DNA from: Hydractinia symbiolongicarpus
Lineage: Eukaryota; Cnidaria; Hydrozoa; Anthoathecata; Hydractiniidae
Direction: 5' to 3'
Assembly: GCF_029227915.1 (NCBI RefSeq)
Contig: NC_079876.1
Location: 27,995,828-28,059,827, forward strand
DNA: 64,000 nt
Shown piece after piece: positions 40,101-49,109 of the stretch; positions within the stretch are counted from its first letter, which is position 1; every line of letters begins with the position of its first letter. The notes beneath the pieces were generated by a model that was not told the DNA's origin, did no database searches, and saw nothing but the letters and a program-made list of their open reading frames with translations. A program made the position numbers and the translations under genes.

Positions 40101-42408
40101 TTTTTAGCTCGTGAAGATCGTTACAACCATCTGGTAAGTGATGACGAAGAAGACGTAGATGTAGACGACATCGAGATCGGAAATTTTTCGACTTGCTCAC
40201 CCAGATTTAGTCAAATACTAAGCTCTGCAGACATATCTCGCGAGTTGAAAGATTTAGAAGAAACTTCTAAAGAAGCGAGTAGTGTTGAGGACCTCCACGA
40301 TGAGAGTTCGTTTGAGAGTGGTATAAAAAACCACTCGAAGGAGGAGGAAGCCAGTGATGACGTAGACAATAACACGATAATAGAGTATTCGTCTTTAAAA
40401 ACTAAAATGGTAGTGAAGACTGTGGACGACAAGGTGTCGACGGATAGTGGAAACGAAACGCCGACGAGTAGCTCACTAGATAACTCGCTCAATTCAAGCT
40501 GTTCACTCGCCAGGCATATTATGGATAGTAAACGGTGTGAGGATTCCGACAGAGATACAGAGTAAGCGACTACTTGTTTTTAATTGCCTGTTGTAGAATT
40601 ATGCAGAAATAAAAATAAAATATTTAAAGGGGGTGTGACCAGGTGAGATTGTTTTCTTGTTTTTAGTGCCAGCACAAGCAGTTGTGATTTATCTCCGAGA
40701 AAATTCATATCTACTGCTACGTTTACATCGCAACGAGTGCCGAGTCCAAAACAACCGTCGCCTTTAGTCATCGACACGTCACATGACGACACGATGCTTC
40801 TCAAAACGACATCGACGTCGTCGGCACCAAACACACCGTTGGACAAAAGTCTTTCGGCAAGTTACGGAACGGGACGAACGCAACGAACAAAGTCAACACC
40901 GCCGTGTCTTGACTTGAGCAAAATCAACCAGAGTATACCAAGATTAGAGCTTTCAGGTGGGTTTCGTTTGATGTCACTGTCAATATAGACGCTAGGCCAA
41001 AAAAACTTTTTTTTGAAGTACATTAAACTCGTGTTTTTTGTGTAGCTTCTGAAGACGAAACTGTTCTATTGAGAAAACCACGTCGCCGAAGCAGCCGTCA
41101 CGGAGTAACACGTCGGCAAGGGTTGCCTTCTCAGACGACACCTGAGAGTCCGACAGGTAAAAAAGATTTGCGTCGAATGTCAAGCCCGACGTCACTACGT
41201 CCACCAATCCTTATCACACGTGGGTCGAGAGGACTGGGTTTCTCGTTAAAGGCAATTCGTGTACATATCGGGGAAAGTTCGAATTACACTCTTCAACATT
41301 TAGTAGAGGTGATTTCTGTTTGCTTTTTTCTTTTTTGTTTCGTTTTGTTTTGTTTGTATTAGTTCACTATATTTAATTTAAATGAGCATAAAGCGTTTCA
41401 AAAAATAGTAGCAATTGCAATTGCATCCCTATGACTAACATAACTGTAACGTCCTTTTTTTCAGTCTGTCGATAAATACGGTCCTGCTTATGAAGCTGGG
41501 CTAAAAGAGAATGATCTAATCACACATGTAAATGGCGAATCAACCCAAGGTCTACAACACGTGGACCTAGTTCGATTAATAATGCAAGGCGGTGAGGTAG
41601 TGAAACTTACGGTAACCGAACTCTCTAACACAAGTATACGTACTGGTACGAAACGAAAGCAAGTGGGAAGTCGAATCCTTTCACGCAAGCCTCGCTCTCG
41701 TAGCCGTACGAATAGTTCTGCAGAAGAACGAAGCAACTCTCGAAAGTCAGCGATTTATAAAAGAATTAAAAAACCACTCCGACGAAACTCGTCAGTGAAG
41801 CGATCGAGCAAGAAATCTGCACTGGCAGCCACGTACCAGTCTGCAAACAACGGTGGTGCTGCAAATTCGTCACCAAACTCTCCCAGCTCACACATATCTA
41901 GACCAGGTAAGAAGTTGGGATGTTTTTTTTTATTTATTTTAAAGAACAGTGATCCGGTCATATAATAAACGTTCTCTTTATTTGTCAACAACTCTAATTT
42001 TTTTTTGTTATGTTTCTTTCAGCTTTCCTCCATGGTGTGTTGCCAAAACTCGCGCGTTCGATAGTTCACTCGCCAAGGCGACGTTCGATATCATGCATTC
42101 CTGTCTCACCACTCGCCAGAACTCCCTCCGTTGGTTCGAACAGTATAAGAAGTCCGTCGCCGTTGGCGACTAAAAACGGTGGAACTGTTATGTCTCCCAC
42201 AGGTTCTCAGGGGAGGTCTAAATTATCTTCCAGTCCAGGTTCACCTCTGCTAAGGAGAGCGCTATCACCTGACAGACTTGTTCCGCCAATTACACTGGAA
42301 GATGCGATTGATCAAGATAGTAATTTATTGATGCCTTCAGATAGAAAACTAATACGAAGTCAATCGATGAAGGAGAGCAAAAGACGTAGACACAAATTTC
42401 TTAGGTGA
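15768..42408 (+). CDS. MAST: MAST-family microtubule-associated Ser/Thr kinase
   Basis: Alternative first exons are 15768-16109 or 19294-19560. Constant exons are 22541-22771, 22963-22985, 26927-27012, 28758-28842, 29024-29099, 29328-29363, 29502-29545, 30192-30281, 30383-30446, 30584-30613, 30696-30764, 32269-32379, 33012-33275, 33656-33726, 34099-34186, 34445-34531, 34863-35035, 36378-36448, 38591-38695, 38804-38914, 39068-39292, 40108-40561, 40667-40956, 41046-41308, 41465-41906 and 42023-42408. All phases agree, giving about 1413 residues (SAM form) or 1438 (acidic form). Order of domains: a Ser-rich N-terminus with SNLLRMRN, the MAST pre-kinase domain (DUF1908), an AGC-type kinase and a PDZ domain. 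MAST kinases are AGC-like kinases tied to microtubules and to PTEN binding through the PDZ domain. The protein is shorter than vertebrate MAST2/MAST4 because the tail after the PDZ domain is short. No frameshift or missing catalytic residue was seen. Confidence 0.95.
16110..19293 (+). other. MAST intron 1 region with hairpin repeats
   Basis: Between the two alternative first exons. Holds CCTCGTCCCC-family hairpins near 16140, 16880, 17340, 17704-17769 and 18438-18477, and a palindrome agccagctagctggct near 19094. No other exon is supported. A promoter for the SAM form should lie just upstream of 19294, but no element can be named. Confidence 0.4.
17704..17769. repeat. Hairpin repeat (CCTCGTCCCC family), 66 bases
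   Basis: accctcgtccccaggg at the left pairs with cctggggacgagggt at the right end. This is the cleanest example of the family here and gives its consensus. Confidence 0.7.
19294..19560 (+). CDS. MAST: MAST alternative first coding exon encoding a SAM domain
   Basis: Eighty-nine codons from ATG to a GAG|gtatta donor in phase 0. An in-frame TAA six bases before the ATG makes this a starting exon. Residues about 18-77 have SAM (sterile alpha motif) character: [20 protein letters not shown], then the hydrophobic [17 protein letters not shown] and a final helix [20 protein letters not shown] domains oligomerise or bind partners. The exon ends in an acidic run. The next compatible acceptor is 22541, the first constant MAST exon. 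The donor is weaker than the usual gtaagt. The SAM call is strong. Its linkage to MAST is inferred from phase and lack of any other downstream gene before MAST. Confidence 0.7.
19561..22540 (+). other. MAST intron after the SAM exon
   Basis: AT-rich, with no exon, repeat family member or RNA gene that I can support. The reading frame of the SAM exon stays open for a further 72 codons of Phe/Ile/Tyr-rich intron translation, which is not protein-like. The acceptor at its 3' end has a long T tract. Confidence 0.5.
22541..28842 (+). CDS. MAST: MAST N-terminal constant exons, Ser-rich region
   Basis: Exons 22541-22771, 22963-22985, 26927-27012 and 28758-28842. The first encodes a Ser/Thr-rich stretch ending in [20 protein letters not shown], which matches the conserved vertebrate MAST block SNLVRMRNQSLGQSAPSL. 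The 23-base exon is one of the smallest in the gene. The next two carry Pro/Arg/Ser repeats ([20 protein letters not shown]) and [18 protein letters not shown], the counterpart of SPRNFSP...HFSF in other MAST proteins. The donor of 28758-28842 is chosen as GT|gtacgt because only that leaves phase 2 for the next exon. The region is likely disordered and a phosphorylation target. Confidence 0.8.
22986..26926 (+). other. MAST intron of 3.9 kb
   Basis: No coding sequence or repeat recognised. Short open frames at 25918-26115 and 26112-26486 look random. The acceptor is cgttaacag. Confidence 0.5.
27013..28757 (+). other. MAST intron of 1.7 kb
   Basis: No exon or mobile element recognised. A weak inverted pair (acaacgat near 28360 and atcgttg near 28460) is too short to call. 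Confidence 0.4.
29024..33275 (+). CDS. MAST: MAST pre-kinase domain exons (DUF1908)
   Basis: Exons 29024-29099, 29328-29363, 29502-29545, 30192-30281, 30383-30446, 30584-30613, 30696-30764, 32269-32379 and 33012-33275. Diagnostic blocks are [47 protein letters not shown], the helix with FVFHQILEIAK, and [18 protein letters not shown]. These follow the order of the MAST-specific domain just upstream of the kinase. It is predominantly helical and thought to be regulatory. The intron between 30764 and 32269 holds a LINE fragment nested in a Helitron-like element. Confidence is high because every block and every splice phase fits. Confidence 0.93.
31115..32050 (-). mobile_element. Helitron-like element interrupted by a LINE fragment
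   Basis: The left part, 31115 to about 31176, begins CTAGtcgttatcccgtgg (flanked by A) with the hairpin cccgtggaaaatccacagg. The right part, about 31988-32050, runs from cagctaagctacc through gacagacagaagtatacggg to atataGA. Joined, the two parts match the unit at 36973-37119. The about 810 bases between are a reverse-transcriptase LINE fragment on the same strand, so the LINE landed in an existing Helitron-like copy inside a MAST intron. Confidence 0.65.
31235..31990 (-). pseudogene. Broken non-LTR retrotransposon reverse transcriptase, 3' end
   Basis: Minus-strand frames 31646-31963 and 31275-31556 together show the end of a LINE polyprotein. Landmarks are [44 protein letters not shown] and [10 protein letters not shown] in the first part. 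The second has [31 protein letters not shown] and the terminal CLCPLC cysteine motif. The two frames are separated by stops and a frame change, and the 5' two thirds are missing. It is a dead, 5'-truncated copy lying antisense in a MAST intron. Confidence 0.8.
33656..39292 (+). CDS. MAST: MAST Ser/Thr kinase catalytic domain exons
   Basis: Exons 33656-33726, 34099-34186, 34445-34531, 34863-35035, 36378-36448, 38591-38695, 38804-38914 and 39068-39292. Residue numbers use the SAM form. Visible motifs: glycine loop ISNGAYGSV (about 511-518), ATP-binding lysine in YAMKK (K533), catalytic loop HRDLKPDN (D627; the Asn codon is split by an intron), metal-binding TDFG (D645), and [10 protein letters not shown] at the end of the activation segment. 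Then come [13 protein letters not shown] and the AGC C-terminal tail DEDTSYFD. All core residues are present, so an active kinase is expected. This is an AGC-type kinase that phosphorylates Ser/Thr. Confidence 0.96.
35541..36293. mobile_element. Terminal-inverted-repeat element in a MAST intron
   Basis: About 42 bases at 35541-35583 (ending ggcagaaattttcgcga) pair imperfectly with 36252-36293 (starting tcgcgaaaatttctgcc). The interior is AT-rich with further ttcgcgaa words and no coding sequence. It lies between the kinase exons 34863-35035 and 36378-36448, sparing both. Confidence 0.5.
36973..37468 (-). mobile_element. Three head-to-tail Helitron-like units
   Basis: Units 36973-37119 (147 bases), 37120-37298 (179) and 37299-37468 (170) abut exactly. 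On the + strand each begins CTAGtcgtt.gcccgtgg and ends GA. Read on the minus strand each is TC-start, hairpin (cccgtgga..tccacggg) and CTAG end. The whole array is flanked by A at 36972 and T at 37469. This fits Helitrons, which insert between A and T and often form tandem arrays. Interiors differ between units, so they are not a simple recent duplication. No coding capacity. Confidence 0.7.
37469..38590 (+). other. Rest of the MAST intron before exon 38591
   Basis: AT-rich sequence with no exon or repeat recognised. The acceptor is ctgtgtag. Confidence 0.4.
39431..39498 (+). repeat. 34-base tandem duplication
   Basis: The unit caatgtgagtaagtccttac... occurs at 39431-39464 and 39465-39498 without mismatch, in the MAST intron after exon 39068-39292. 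Each copy contains gtgagt and gtaagt words that look like donor sites, but none is needed for the gene model. Confidence 0.8.
39727..39868 (+). repeat. Three tandem copies of a 48-base unit
   Basis: The unit begins aacttactggggtgaatgcc and starts at 39727, 39775 and 39823. Only a few single-base differences separate the copies. It lies in a MAST intron and would be a length-variable locus. Confidence 0.8.
40108..42408 (+). CDS. MAST: MAST linker, PDZ domain and C-terminal tail exons
   Basis: Exons 40108-40561, 40667-40956, 41046-41308, 41465-41906 and 42023-42408. The first two encode an acidic then Ser/Thr-rich linker that begins with the [11 protein letters not shown] block typical of MAST. 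The PDZ domain starts at [19 protein letters not shown], whose GLGF is the carboxylate-binding loop. It continues with [20 protein letters not shown] and ends near [12 protein letters not shown]. The PDZ domain spans the 41308/41465 intron. The tail is basic and Ser/Arg-rich, with [20 protein letters not shown] and [13 protein letters not shown] matching vertebrate MAST tail blocks. The stop is TGA at 42406-42408. In other animals this PDZ domain binds C-termini such as PTEN. Confidence 0.93.
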
Positions 42409-43627
42409 TCTGGAAATCTCCACCCATATGAGAAATCACCACTGATCGGGAAATCTCTACCGATCTGAGAAATCTCCACCGATCTGGATTTTTAAAGTGT
42501 TGGACCCTAGGTCACGCGCACGTTGTGGTTCACGAAGGATTAGCTCTCCTTTGCAGGCCTTTTGTTTTACATCATTTGCTTTGGTTTTGGTTGGAGCCAT
42601 GTTTAAAAATTTAAATTTATTCTGGTTGCAGTCACTTGAAGTGACTTCACCGAGAAGTTTTTACCTATAATTAAAAGAAAAAAAATATTTATACGCGAAT
42701 GCGCTGTTTTTAAGCATTTTCCCCTGATACTCTCTTGAAAGATAAGCTAGACTGTCCTCATAGTTTTAACCAAATCAATTAATCTAGGCGAAAATCTTCC
42801 GTTATAATCTCTTCTAAAAATGCTGCATGAAAACGACTTGAATTTTCGTAATCATTTTCAGTATTATGTTGGTTTTGTTTTATAATTTGTTTGTTATGGT
42901 AACAGCATGTGAATGTGAACGGTAGTATTAAAAATCAATCAAGAATTTGTTATGCGAGCGTATTCTGCTGTTGCCATGACAACAGTCCTAAGAATCTTCT
43001 AATAGACTTTAGAAAAAGTCCATCTGATTTTGTTTGAATTTTTGTTTGGAAAATATGATTTTCTATTCTTCTGTTCTCCTCTTATCACGATATTTTATAC
43101 TCTCTTATCTCAACTCTAAATGACTTGATGAAAAACAGACCAGCCTATTTGTGCTACGATAAAAAGCAGACTTTTGGACTGTGAAACCCAAACCCGTAGA
43201 GTTTTCCAACAGATTTTAATTTGTTTTTGTCGTCTGGGTGGGAATAGCTTGATTGTTTTTTTTGTGTGCTTTTTAACAGATAAATAAATAAATGAATACG
43301 ATGACGTCATGTGTATATTTATATTTAATAATTGTACAAATTGTAAATTCCAGTCCTCAACAATTAAGTATTTTTTTTGAGTTACAAAATGGTTGTAAAC
43401 TTACCACAAGTTTTTATATGAAAAATGGTATACTTTAAAACAACTTTGTTTTGTTTTTTGCATGTACAAAGAAACGTAACTAAAAAAGGACTGAAAACTA
43501 ACCAAACTTGTCTCCAGGGTCTCGTTGCTCCTGAGCCGTTATTACAGAGTGACCAACAATGACCCTGGAACTTCATCAACAAGGCAAAATACCCTGGGAA
43601 CGGAGTTGGAAACTAACCTCAACCTCA
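42409..43627 (+). other. MAST 3' flank, probable 3' UTR and hairpin repeats
   Basis: No coding sequence seen. A short tandem-like stretch gatctgagaaatctccacc recurs just after the stop (42420-42490). An AATAAA lies at 43283-43288 and is a candidate poly(A) signal about 880 bases after the stop, though nearer weaker signals exist (attaaa near 42669). From about 43504 the CCCTGG hairpin repeat family begins. Confidence 0.4.
43504..43610. repeat. Hairpin-family repeat before the 345-base duplication
   Basis: Contains cttgtctccagggtctcgtt and a later accctgggaacggagttgg, the CCTCGTCCCC family in both orientations. Its last 30 bases (43591-43620) recur with one mismatch at 43980-44009. Confidence 0.5.
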
Positions 43628-43972
43628 GTATCATTTTTTCGCGCTAATTTCTGACCTCAAAGTTAATTATATTGAATATTTAAGGCGAGTCGTTTCCGTA
43701 CACGTAAAATTAACACTGAGTTAATTCATTTTATTGATGAAAACGTCCAACAACATCCAGGAGGACAATTTATTATGGATTTTTATGAGGCGAATATTAG
43801 AGAAGAAAGCAAAAACAAAAAAGAAAACAGCCTAGATATTTTTTAAAACGAGAGCAACATGGGGAGTATCTTCTGGTAGGATTACTATATCATTTTATAA
43901 TCATTAATCTTATTTTGTCCGCCATTTTGAGAAAAATGTTTGTAGTAGTTACATTTGCACAGCAAAATATGG
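43628..43972 (+). repeat. 345-base direct duplication, copy 1
   Basis: Matches 45117-45461 over 345 bases with about four substitutions and no indel that I could find. Carries a short frame of about 50 codons with IHFIDENVQQHPGGQFIMDF. It is bracketed by the 30-base direct repeats 43591-43620 and 43980-44009. Confidence 0.85.
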
Positions 43973-44377
43973 CCAAAAAACCCTGGGAACGGAGTTGGAA
44001 ATTAACCTCTACTTGTTCTTCTTTTTGTCGCCACGCCCAGTAAGTTTCTCAAATCACTTGTTATGTGGAAGAGAAGCACCCTATAAGAGAAGAAGTTACG
44101 AAAACTTTTGTTGTTGTTAAAAATGAACATAAAAATCATCAATCACATTACGTAATATTTTTACGTCATCCTCAACAAAATCGTAATTGCGTAAAACGCA
44201 TGGTTATCGGTACCACGGTTACCAAAGTCTCCGGGGACGAGGGTTGAAGTAGAAGCTCTGTGACTAAACAGAATTCTGTGCTATACGATATGCTTTATTT
44301 TTGACAAAATAAGAAAAGGAGATTTTATATCAGTAGTAGCATCGAAATTTTTGTTTTTAGTCCTCTATTAGAATTTG

Positions 44378-44464
44378 TCCCCAGGGTTTGTTGCCTATGT
44401 CAAAGCCACAACGCTTGAAAACAGCTTCAATGTAAAAAAGGCAAAAGCCCGAAGGACGAGGTTC
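44378..44464. repeat. Hairpin-family repeat between the duplicated segments
   Basis: ttgtccccagggtttgttgcc at the left pairs partly with ggcaaaagcccgaaggacga at the right. CCTCGTCCCC family. A further half-element ending ccggggacgagggttg lies at 44229-44245. Confidence 0.45.
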
Positions 44465-45116
44465 CCTCTTACAATTTGTCTATAGATGAAAATGATACAG
44501 TAAACAAAAACAATACTTAATCAGGAAAAGTTTTTAAAAATCTTTTTGCTTTAAAAATTTTATGAATTAAAATTCTTATATTTCTAACTTTTCTAATACA
44601 AAATAAGGAATTCTGATGCTACTGATGAAGTGTAACGATTTCTTAAAATACACACAAGAATAACTCAATGGATGAGAATGTCCCCAGTTCTATTTGCAGC
44701 CACTACATAGTAACTGTCTACAATGTGACAGAACACGGAAATGTCTTTTTCTAATAATTTATGCTGTGATCTTAAAAGGTGTAACTTGCATGAAGTCAAA
44801 ATTTAATTTTAAGTTTGACGAGAAATATAAGCAATTATGAAAATACTAATGAGAAAGATTCTCAAAATAACATTTATTGGCTACTAAACTATTTTTATCT
44901 TCTTTGAAAATATTCTTGTTTTCAGATCCCTTTGAGATATTCAGAAGTTTCAAGGTTTATCCCAAAGGTTTAAGTGCATCTAGTTCAGGTGTTGCGTCGG
45001 TATTAAAAAACGTCCCTGGGGTACAGATCTTTGGGTATTTCAAGACGTAGATACTTAGGTTTATAAGGCAAATTTTTTTGTTGTTGTTGCGCTTGTTTTC
45101 CATCTGGCATTAATTC

Positions 45117-45461
45117 GTATCATTTTTTCGCGCTAATTTCTGACCTCAAAGTTAATTATATTGAATATTTAAGGCTAGTCGTTTCCGTACACGTAAAATT
45201 AACACCGAGTTAATTCATTTTGTTGATGAAAACGTCCAACAACATCCAGGAGGACAATTTATTATGGATTTTTATGAGGCGAATATTAGAGAAGAAAGCA
45301 AAAACAAAAAAGAAAACAGCCTAGATATTTTTTAAAACGAGAGCAACATGGGGAGTATCTTCTGGTAGGATTACTATATCATTTTATAATCATTAATCTT
45401 ATTTTGTCCGCCATTTTGAGAAAAATGTTTGTAGTAGTGACATTTGCACAGCAAAATATGG
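45117..45461 (+). repeat. 345-base direct duplication, copy 2
   Basis: Near-identical partner of 43628-43972, in the same orientation. Of the three changes I can place near or in the short frame, one is synonymous and one is Ile to Val. It lacks the bracketing 30-base repeats of copy 1. Ends do not show TG...CA, so LTRs are unlikely. Confidence 0.85.
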
Positions 45462-45506
45462 TCGATTGGTTTTTATACATAAGTTTGTTGCGCTAAATCG
45501 CCTTAA

Positions 45507-46256
45507 CCCTATTCGGTCCGGGTTTTTTCGAACATACTATGACCGGGGGGGGGGGGGCGGATTCCGCCCCCCCCTCAATAACTTTTCATAGGGTTGTTCA
45601 AATTGAATCAAACTTGGCACACTTATAGTACGTCATAAAAGGAACAAAATGGCGCCAAAAAAAATTTGCTTGCGTCAGCACATTTTCTGTGACGTCATCA
45701 AAAGCTTGAAAATTGTTAAAAATGCCACTATCTGCTTAAAATATAATTACTTTTGTTCTAGAGCGAATTTTTACATTCTGTTTGAAGTTTCTGAAAGCTA
45801 AATAAAAGTTATTTAACATATCTTCCGTTTTTTACATGGATCGGATGAAAAATTGCCAAAAATTGCCCGAAAATCCGTTTTTTTCCGATTTTCGGGTAAA
45901 ATCCGACAAAATCGGGAAATCGGATTAGTCACGTGTTCAAATTATTCAAAATGATTCTTCGTGATGAAACAAAGTTGTGTTGCAAGTTTCAAGTTCTAAG
46001 AATAATCCTAACAGGAGTTATTATATTTTCCCCATTATAAGGATTTCATAGAGATTTTTAGGGGTAGTTTCGAGTAATGGCCAATATCAAAGCCTCTGAA
46101 AGGTATGGGACCTAAAAAATTAGCATGCAGGTGTCTAATAGATAAATTTTGAAACTCAGTAAGTATCATAGCCATATAACAAAGCAATCAGGAGTTATTA
46201 AAAAAAAACCGTCAGGGGGGGGGCGGAATCCGCCCCCCCCCCCGGACCGAATAGGG
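45507..46256. mobile_element. 750-base TTAA-flanked element with hairpin ends
   Basis: Perfect 16-base inverted ends, CCCTATTCGGTCCGGG at 45507-45522 and CCCGGACCGAATAGGG at 46241-46256. TTAA flanks both ends (45503-45506 and 46257-46260), the target site of piggyBac-type transposons. Just inside each end is a palindrome of a G run, cggattccg or cggaatccg, and a C run (about 45547-45574 and 46206-46233). The interior has no coding sequence, so it is non-autonomous. Assignment to the piggyBac superfamily is inference from TTAA and the CCC start. Confidence 0.8.
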
Positions 46257-46260
46257 TTAA

Positions 46261-48340
46261 GATATAAAAAAGTATTTAACCCGCAAATTTATTCAAGTTA
46301 AAACAAGTGCGGTAATGAGTCATCGACGTTTCCATTAGAAACCAAGATCTAGCGCATGCGCGCACTTTAACGAAATTAGGTATTTTTGTGAGCTTTTTGC
46401 GCTATAGCGTAAAATGAAGTCAAATGAAAACGAGCCTTTTATCTATCCCTTTTATTGCAAGACATTCTTAAATCTACTTACTTTAACTTTCTTTGAAATT
46501 CTTTTCTAATTCTCTAAGAAGAATGAAGGAAATTCTTCATTTATGGTACATTTGCGTAAGTTCAGAGGCAAGACACAAATTCAAGATGTAGACCATACAT
46601 CAAAATAACTATAAATATCTGAAATACATAAAAATGCTCCCTTACGTAACAAAATAGCTCTACAGCGCCCCAAATCTCCCTCTCTCCCCAAAATATGATC
46701 ATACCCCACCCCTTAGGCGTTACGAAATTATTGAATGGCCCATAATTAAAAATTCACCTTTTTATATAATAACTTCATCTGAGAAAAGTTGAACTTAAAA
46801 TACCCAACGTTTGACATTTAAAAAAAGAAAATCAAAAATCGTCAAAAAACCGTCGGCGAATTAAAGTCCGTAAAAATTGGTAGTCGGTTAAAATTATTTA
46901 CCTGTTAATAGTCACTAAGTCAAATTTTTTTACCGACTTTTACCGATAGTGATCCAAATTTTAACTTTAACATTTTTTTTGATGCCTCCTACAAAAAAGC
47001 TCCTAACGGTTTAGGTTGAGAAAAGTTGTCAAATTCTATTTTACGAAATTTCCAAAACTTCAATTTTCATGAAATGTAAGCACTTGTTTTAGTTTTTCGA
47101 ACTATATCTCGCGAAAAGTAATTCCCTGAAACCCTTTATAATCAATCTTGAATCTAGAGCCTGGTGCGTTTGGATATAAGGATGAAATTATGCTCATCGT
47201 ACCAAAAACGTCCTTATCCTTTCTTGCCAATGACAATCTCAAAAACACAAGGCCCTGCATGACCTGGTTTCGAAATTGATTATGCAAGCAGGATATCTTA
47301 GGAAAACACCTTTCTCGTTACTGCTGCGAAATAATAGTTTTTCCTAACGTCCTCCCCAAGTGATAGACCTTGTCAACATTAAAACCTGGTGCACACTAAT
47401 AGGGTTATAACGATTTTAAAGTGTTAACGACATTAAATTGTGAAATTGTGCCAGTGTTAAATTTCACGAAGTGCTAAATGTGCTAACGATTGTAACCCTA
47501 TTAACACCAACTATTTGAGTTGTACTATTGACGCCGTTTAACACGTGTGAACAAGTCAAAACATTAGATATGTACTGTCGATGGATGACGCTACTGCTTT
47601 TAGTCACCAAAACACTAACAACTCTCTCTGAAATTCGTGGATAAGAAAATCTACAATTTTGAACACAATATCCTTGCAAAACGTTGTTTTTTAACTTTTT
47701 GTGACAAATGTACTGTGGACAATGACGTTACTGCGTTTAAGCACCAAAAACACTAACATCTCTCAATAAAACTCCATGGAAATGAATATCTACAACTCCC
47801 TAACGCAATGTCTTTGCAAAAGATCGTATTTAACTATTTCTTGACATAGCTCAACGGCCAGTACTCTGCAGCTGGTAGACCGTGAAAGTTGTACTTTAGC
47901 AGTAACATAAGCTGAGTAACCGACCTCGGAAATGTCTTAGGTGCACTTTCCACAAGTCCGCATTACGGAACGGTCCGCTCCACTAAAATCTAAGCTTGCT
48001 GAGGTCAGTGATAATTAGCACACTTTTAAATATGACCCGCACACAATCGAAATAATTTGCTTTCATATTAACACAGTTTACAAATGACGACAAACGTTTC
48101 TATTACCCATTTATTCTACTTTCGCCAGTCTCAATTCCCTATGTTGTCCAAATTTTCTATTTTATTTCGGTTTTCCAAAAGTTAAAAAACTTATACCATT
48201 GCTTATGTTATTACAAAATTTTTAAAAAAAATGTTTTGCTGTTTTTTTTTAACTCGATCATTTTAAATGATCAAATCTAAGTTAGAATTAATTTAATATC
48301 AAATCGAACAGCAAAAATAAAATCCCAATAAGGACATGAG
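46261..48340. other. Intergenic AT-rich DNA
   Basis: No gene supported. One small inverted element lies at 47397-47505 (taatagggttataacgatt pairing with aacgattgtaaccctatta). The minus-strand frames at 47102-47287 and 47464-47679 look random. Confidence 0.35.
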
Positions 48341-48344
48341 ACGA

Positions 48345-49025
48345 GCCAGCCCAGTTAAGTGGGCTGGCTCGGTTAGGCGGGCCGATAATTTCGGGTTATC
48401 AGATGAGGAAGAGCGGGCTGAAATTTAGTCACGTGACTTTGTTTAGGTTTTGCGTGGTAACAAAGATGGCACCTTTTCCTCTTTTGTCCTTGCGCTAAAT
48501 TTATTTTCATACTAATTTAATAAATCTGTTGGCATAGCAGAATTTTCTACTGGGTCAAATTGTTTATCATCATTGCTATACAGTTTGGCAATTGATAAAC
48601 GAACTTCTGAATATAATCTTGGCTTATTAGCATCGATATCTTGACACATAAAAATCATATTTGTCTTGAATTCCAGGAGACAAGACAACAAATCGTCAAT
48701 GAATTCAGGTTTCCAACGAAAGTTTTTTCTCACTTTTTTTGCTCCAGAAGGACCAGCCATAGTATTACCCCCGCCGTATTGATCTTTTAAAAGTTTAGGC
48801 AGGCACACGAGCTAAAAAATCAGCCCGGTTAGCCGGGCTGGAGTAATCACATGAGAAATTTTCAGCCCGTCTTTCCGAGATCTCAATGCAACAAAGCGGG
48901 ATCCCAGCAAACCAAGCTGGTTTGTTTCTCATGTGATCACAATTCATTGTTTATGAGAAATCTTTTAATAGAAGCGAGATCTCGGCAAAGCGAGCTAGCC
49001 CGCTTAACCGGGCCGTCTCGCCTCG
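48345..49025. mobile_element. Palindrome-rich element around a short basic ORF
   Basis: Palindromes cagcccagttaagtgggctg (from 48352) and cagcccggttagccgggctg (from about 48820), plus gcccgcttaaccgggc near 48995, share the AGCCCGGTTAGCCGGGCT theme. gacgagcc at the left and gtctcgcctcg at the right suggest outer inverted ends. The whole looks like one or more overlapping inverted-repeat transposons with a minus-strand frame inside. Boundaries are approximate. Confidence 0.5.
48512..48808 (-). pseudogene. Transposon-associated SANT/Myb-like fragment
   Basis: Ninety-eight codons. Residues about 31-80 (FRWKPEFIDDLLSCLLEFKT ... SEVRLSIAKLY) have the Trp-plus-helix pattern of the SANT/Myb-like DNA-binding domains that accompany DNA transposons in many invertebrates. 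It is preceded by a basic linker AKKVRKNFRW. It sits inside the palindrome-rich element and probably derives from it. No transposase catalytic domain is present. The family assignment is weak. Confidence 0.4.
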
Positions 49026-49109
49026 TGTGATCAAGCTCCAATTAATCCCAATTAATACTGAAAACACAAAAAAATTAAGAAACATTAAGTACTACGGCCT
49101 TTCACTGGT

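Noticed and set aside
40211-40492. 93-codon minus-strand frame and similar frames opposite MAST exons
   Set aside because: Shadow of the Ser-rich MAST coding exon on the other strand.
43628-45461. The 345-base pair as LTRs of a small retrotransposon
   Set aside because: Ends are not TG...CA, no target-site duplication, primer-binding site or polypurine tract was seen.
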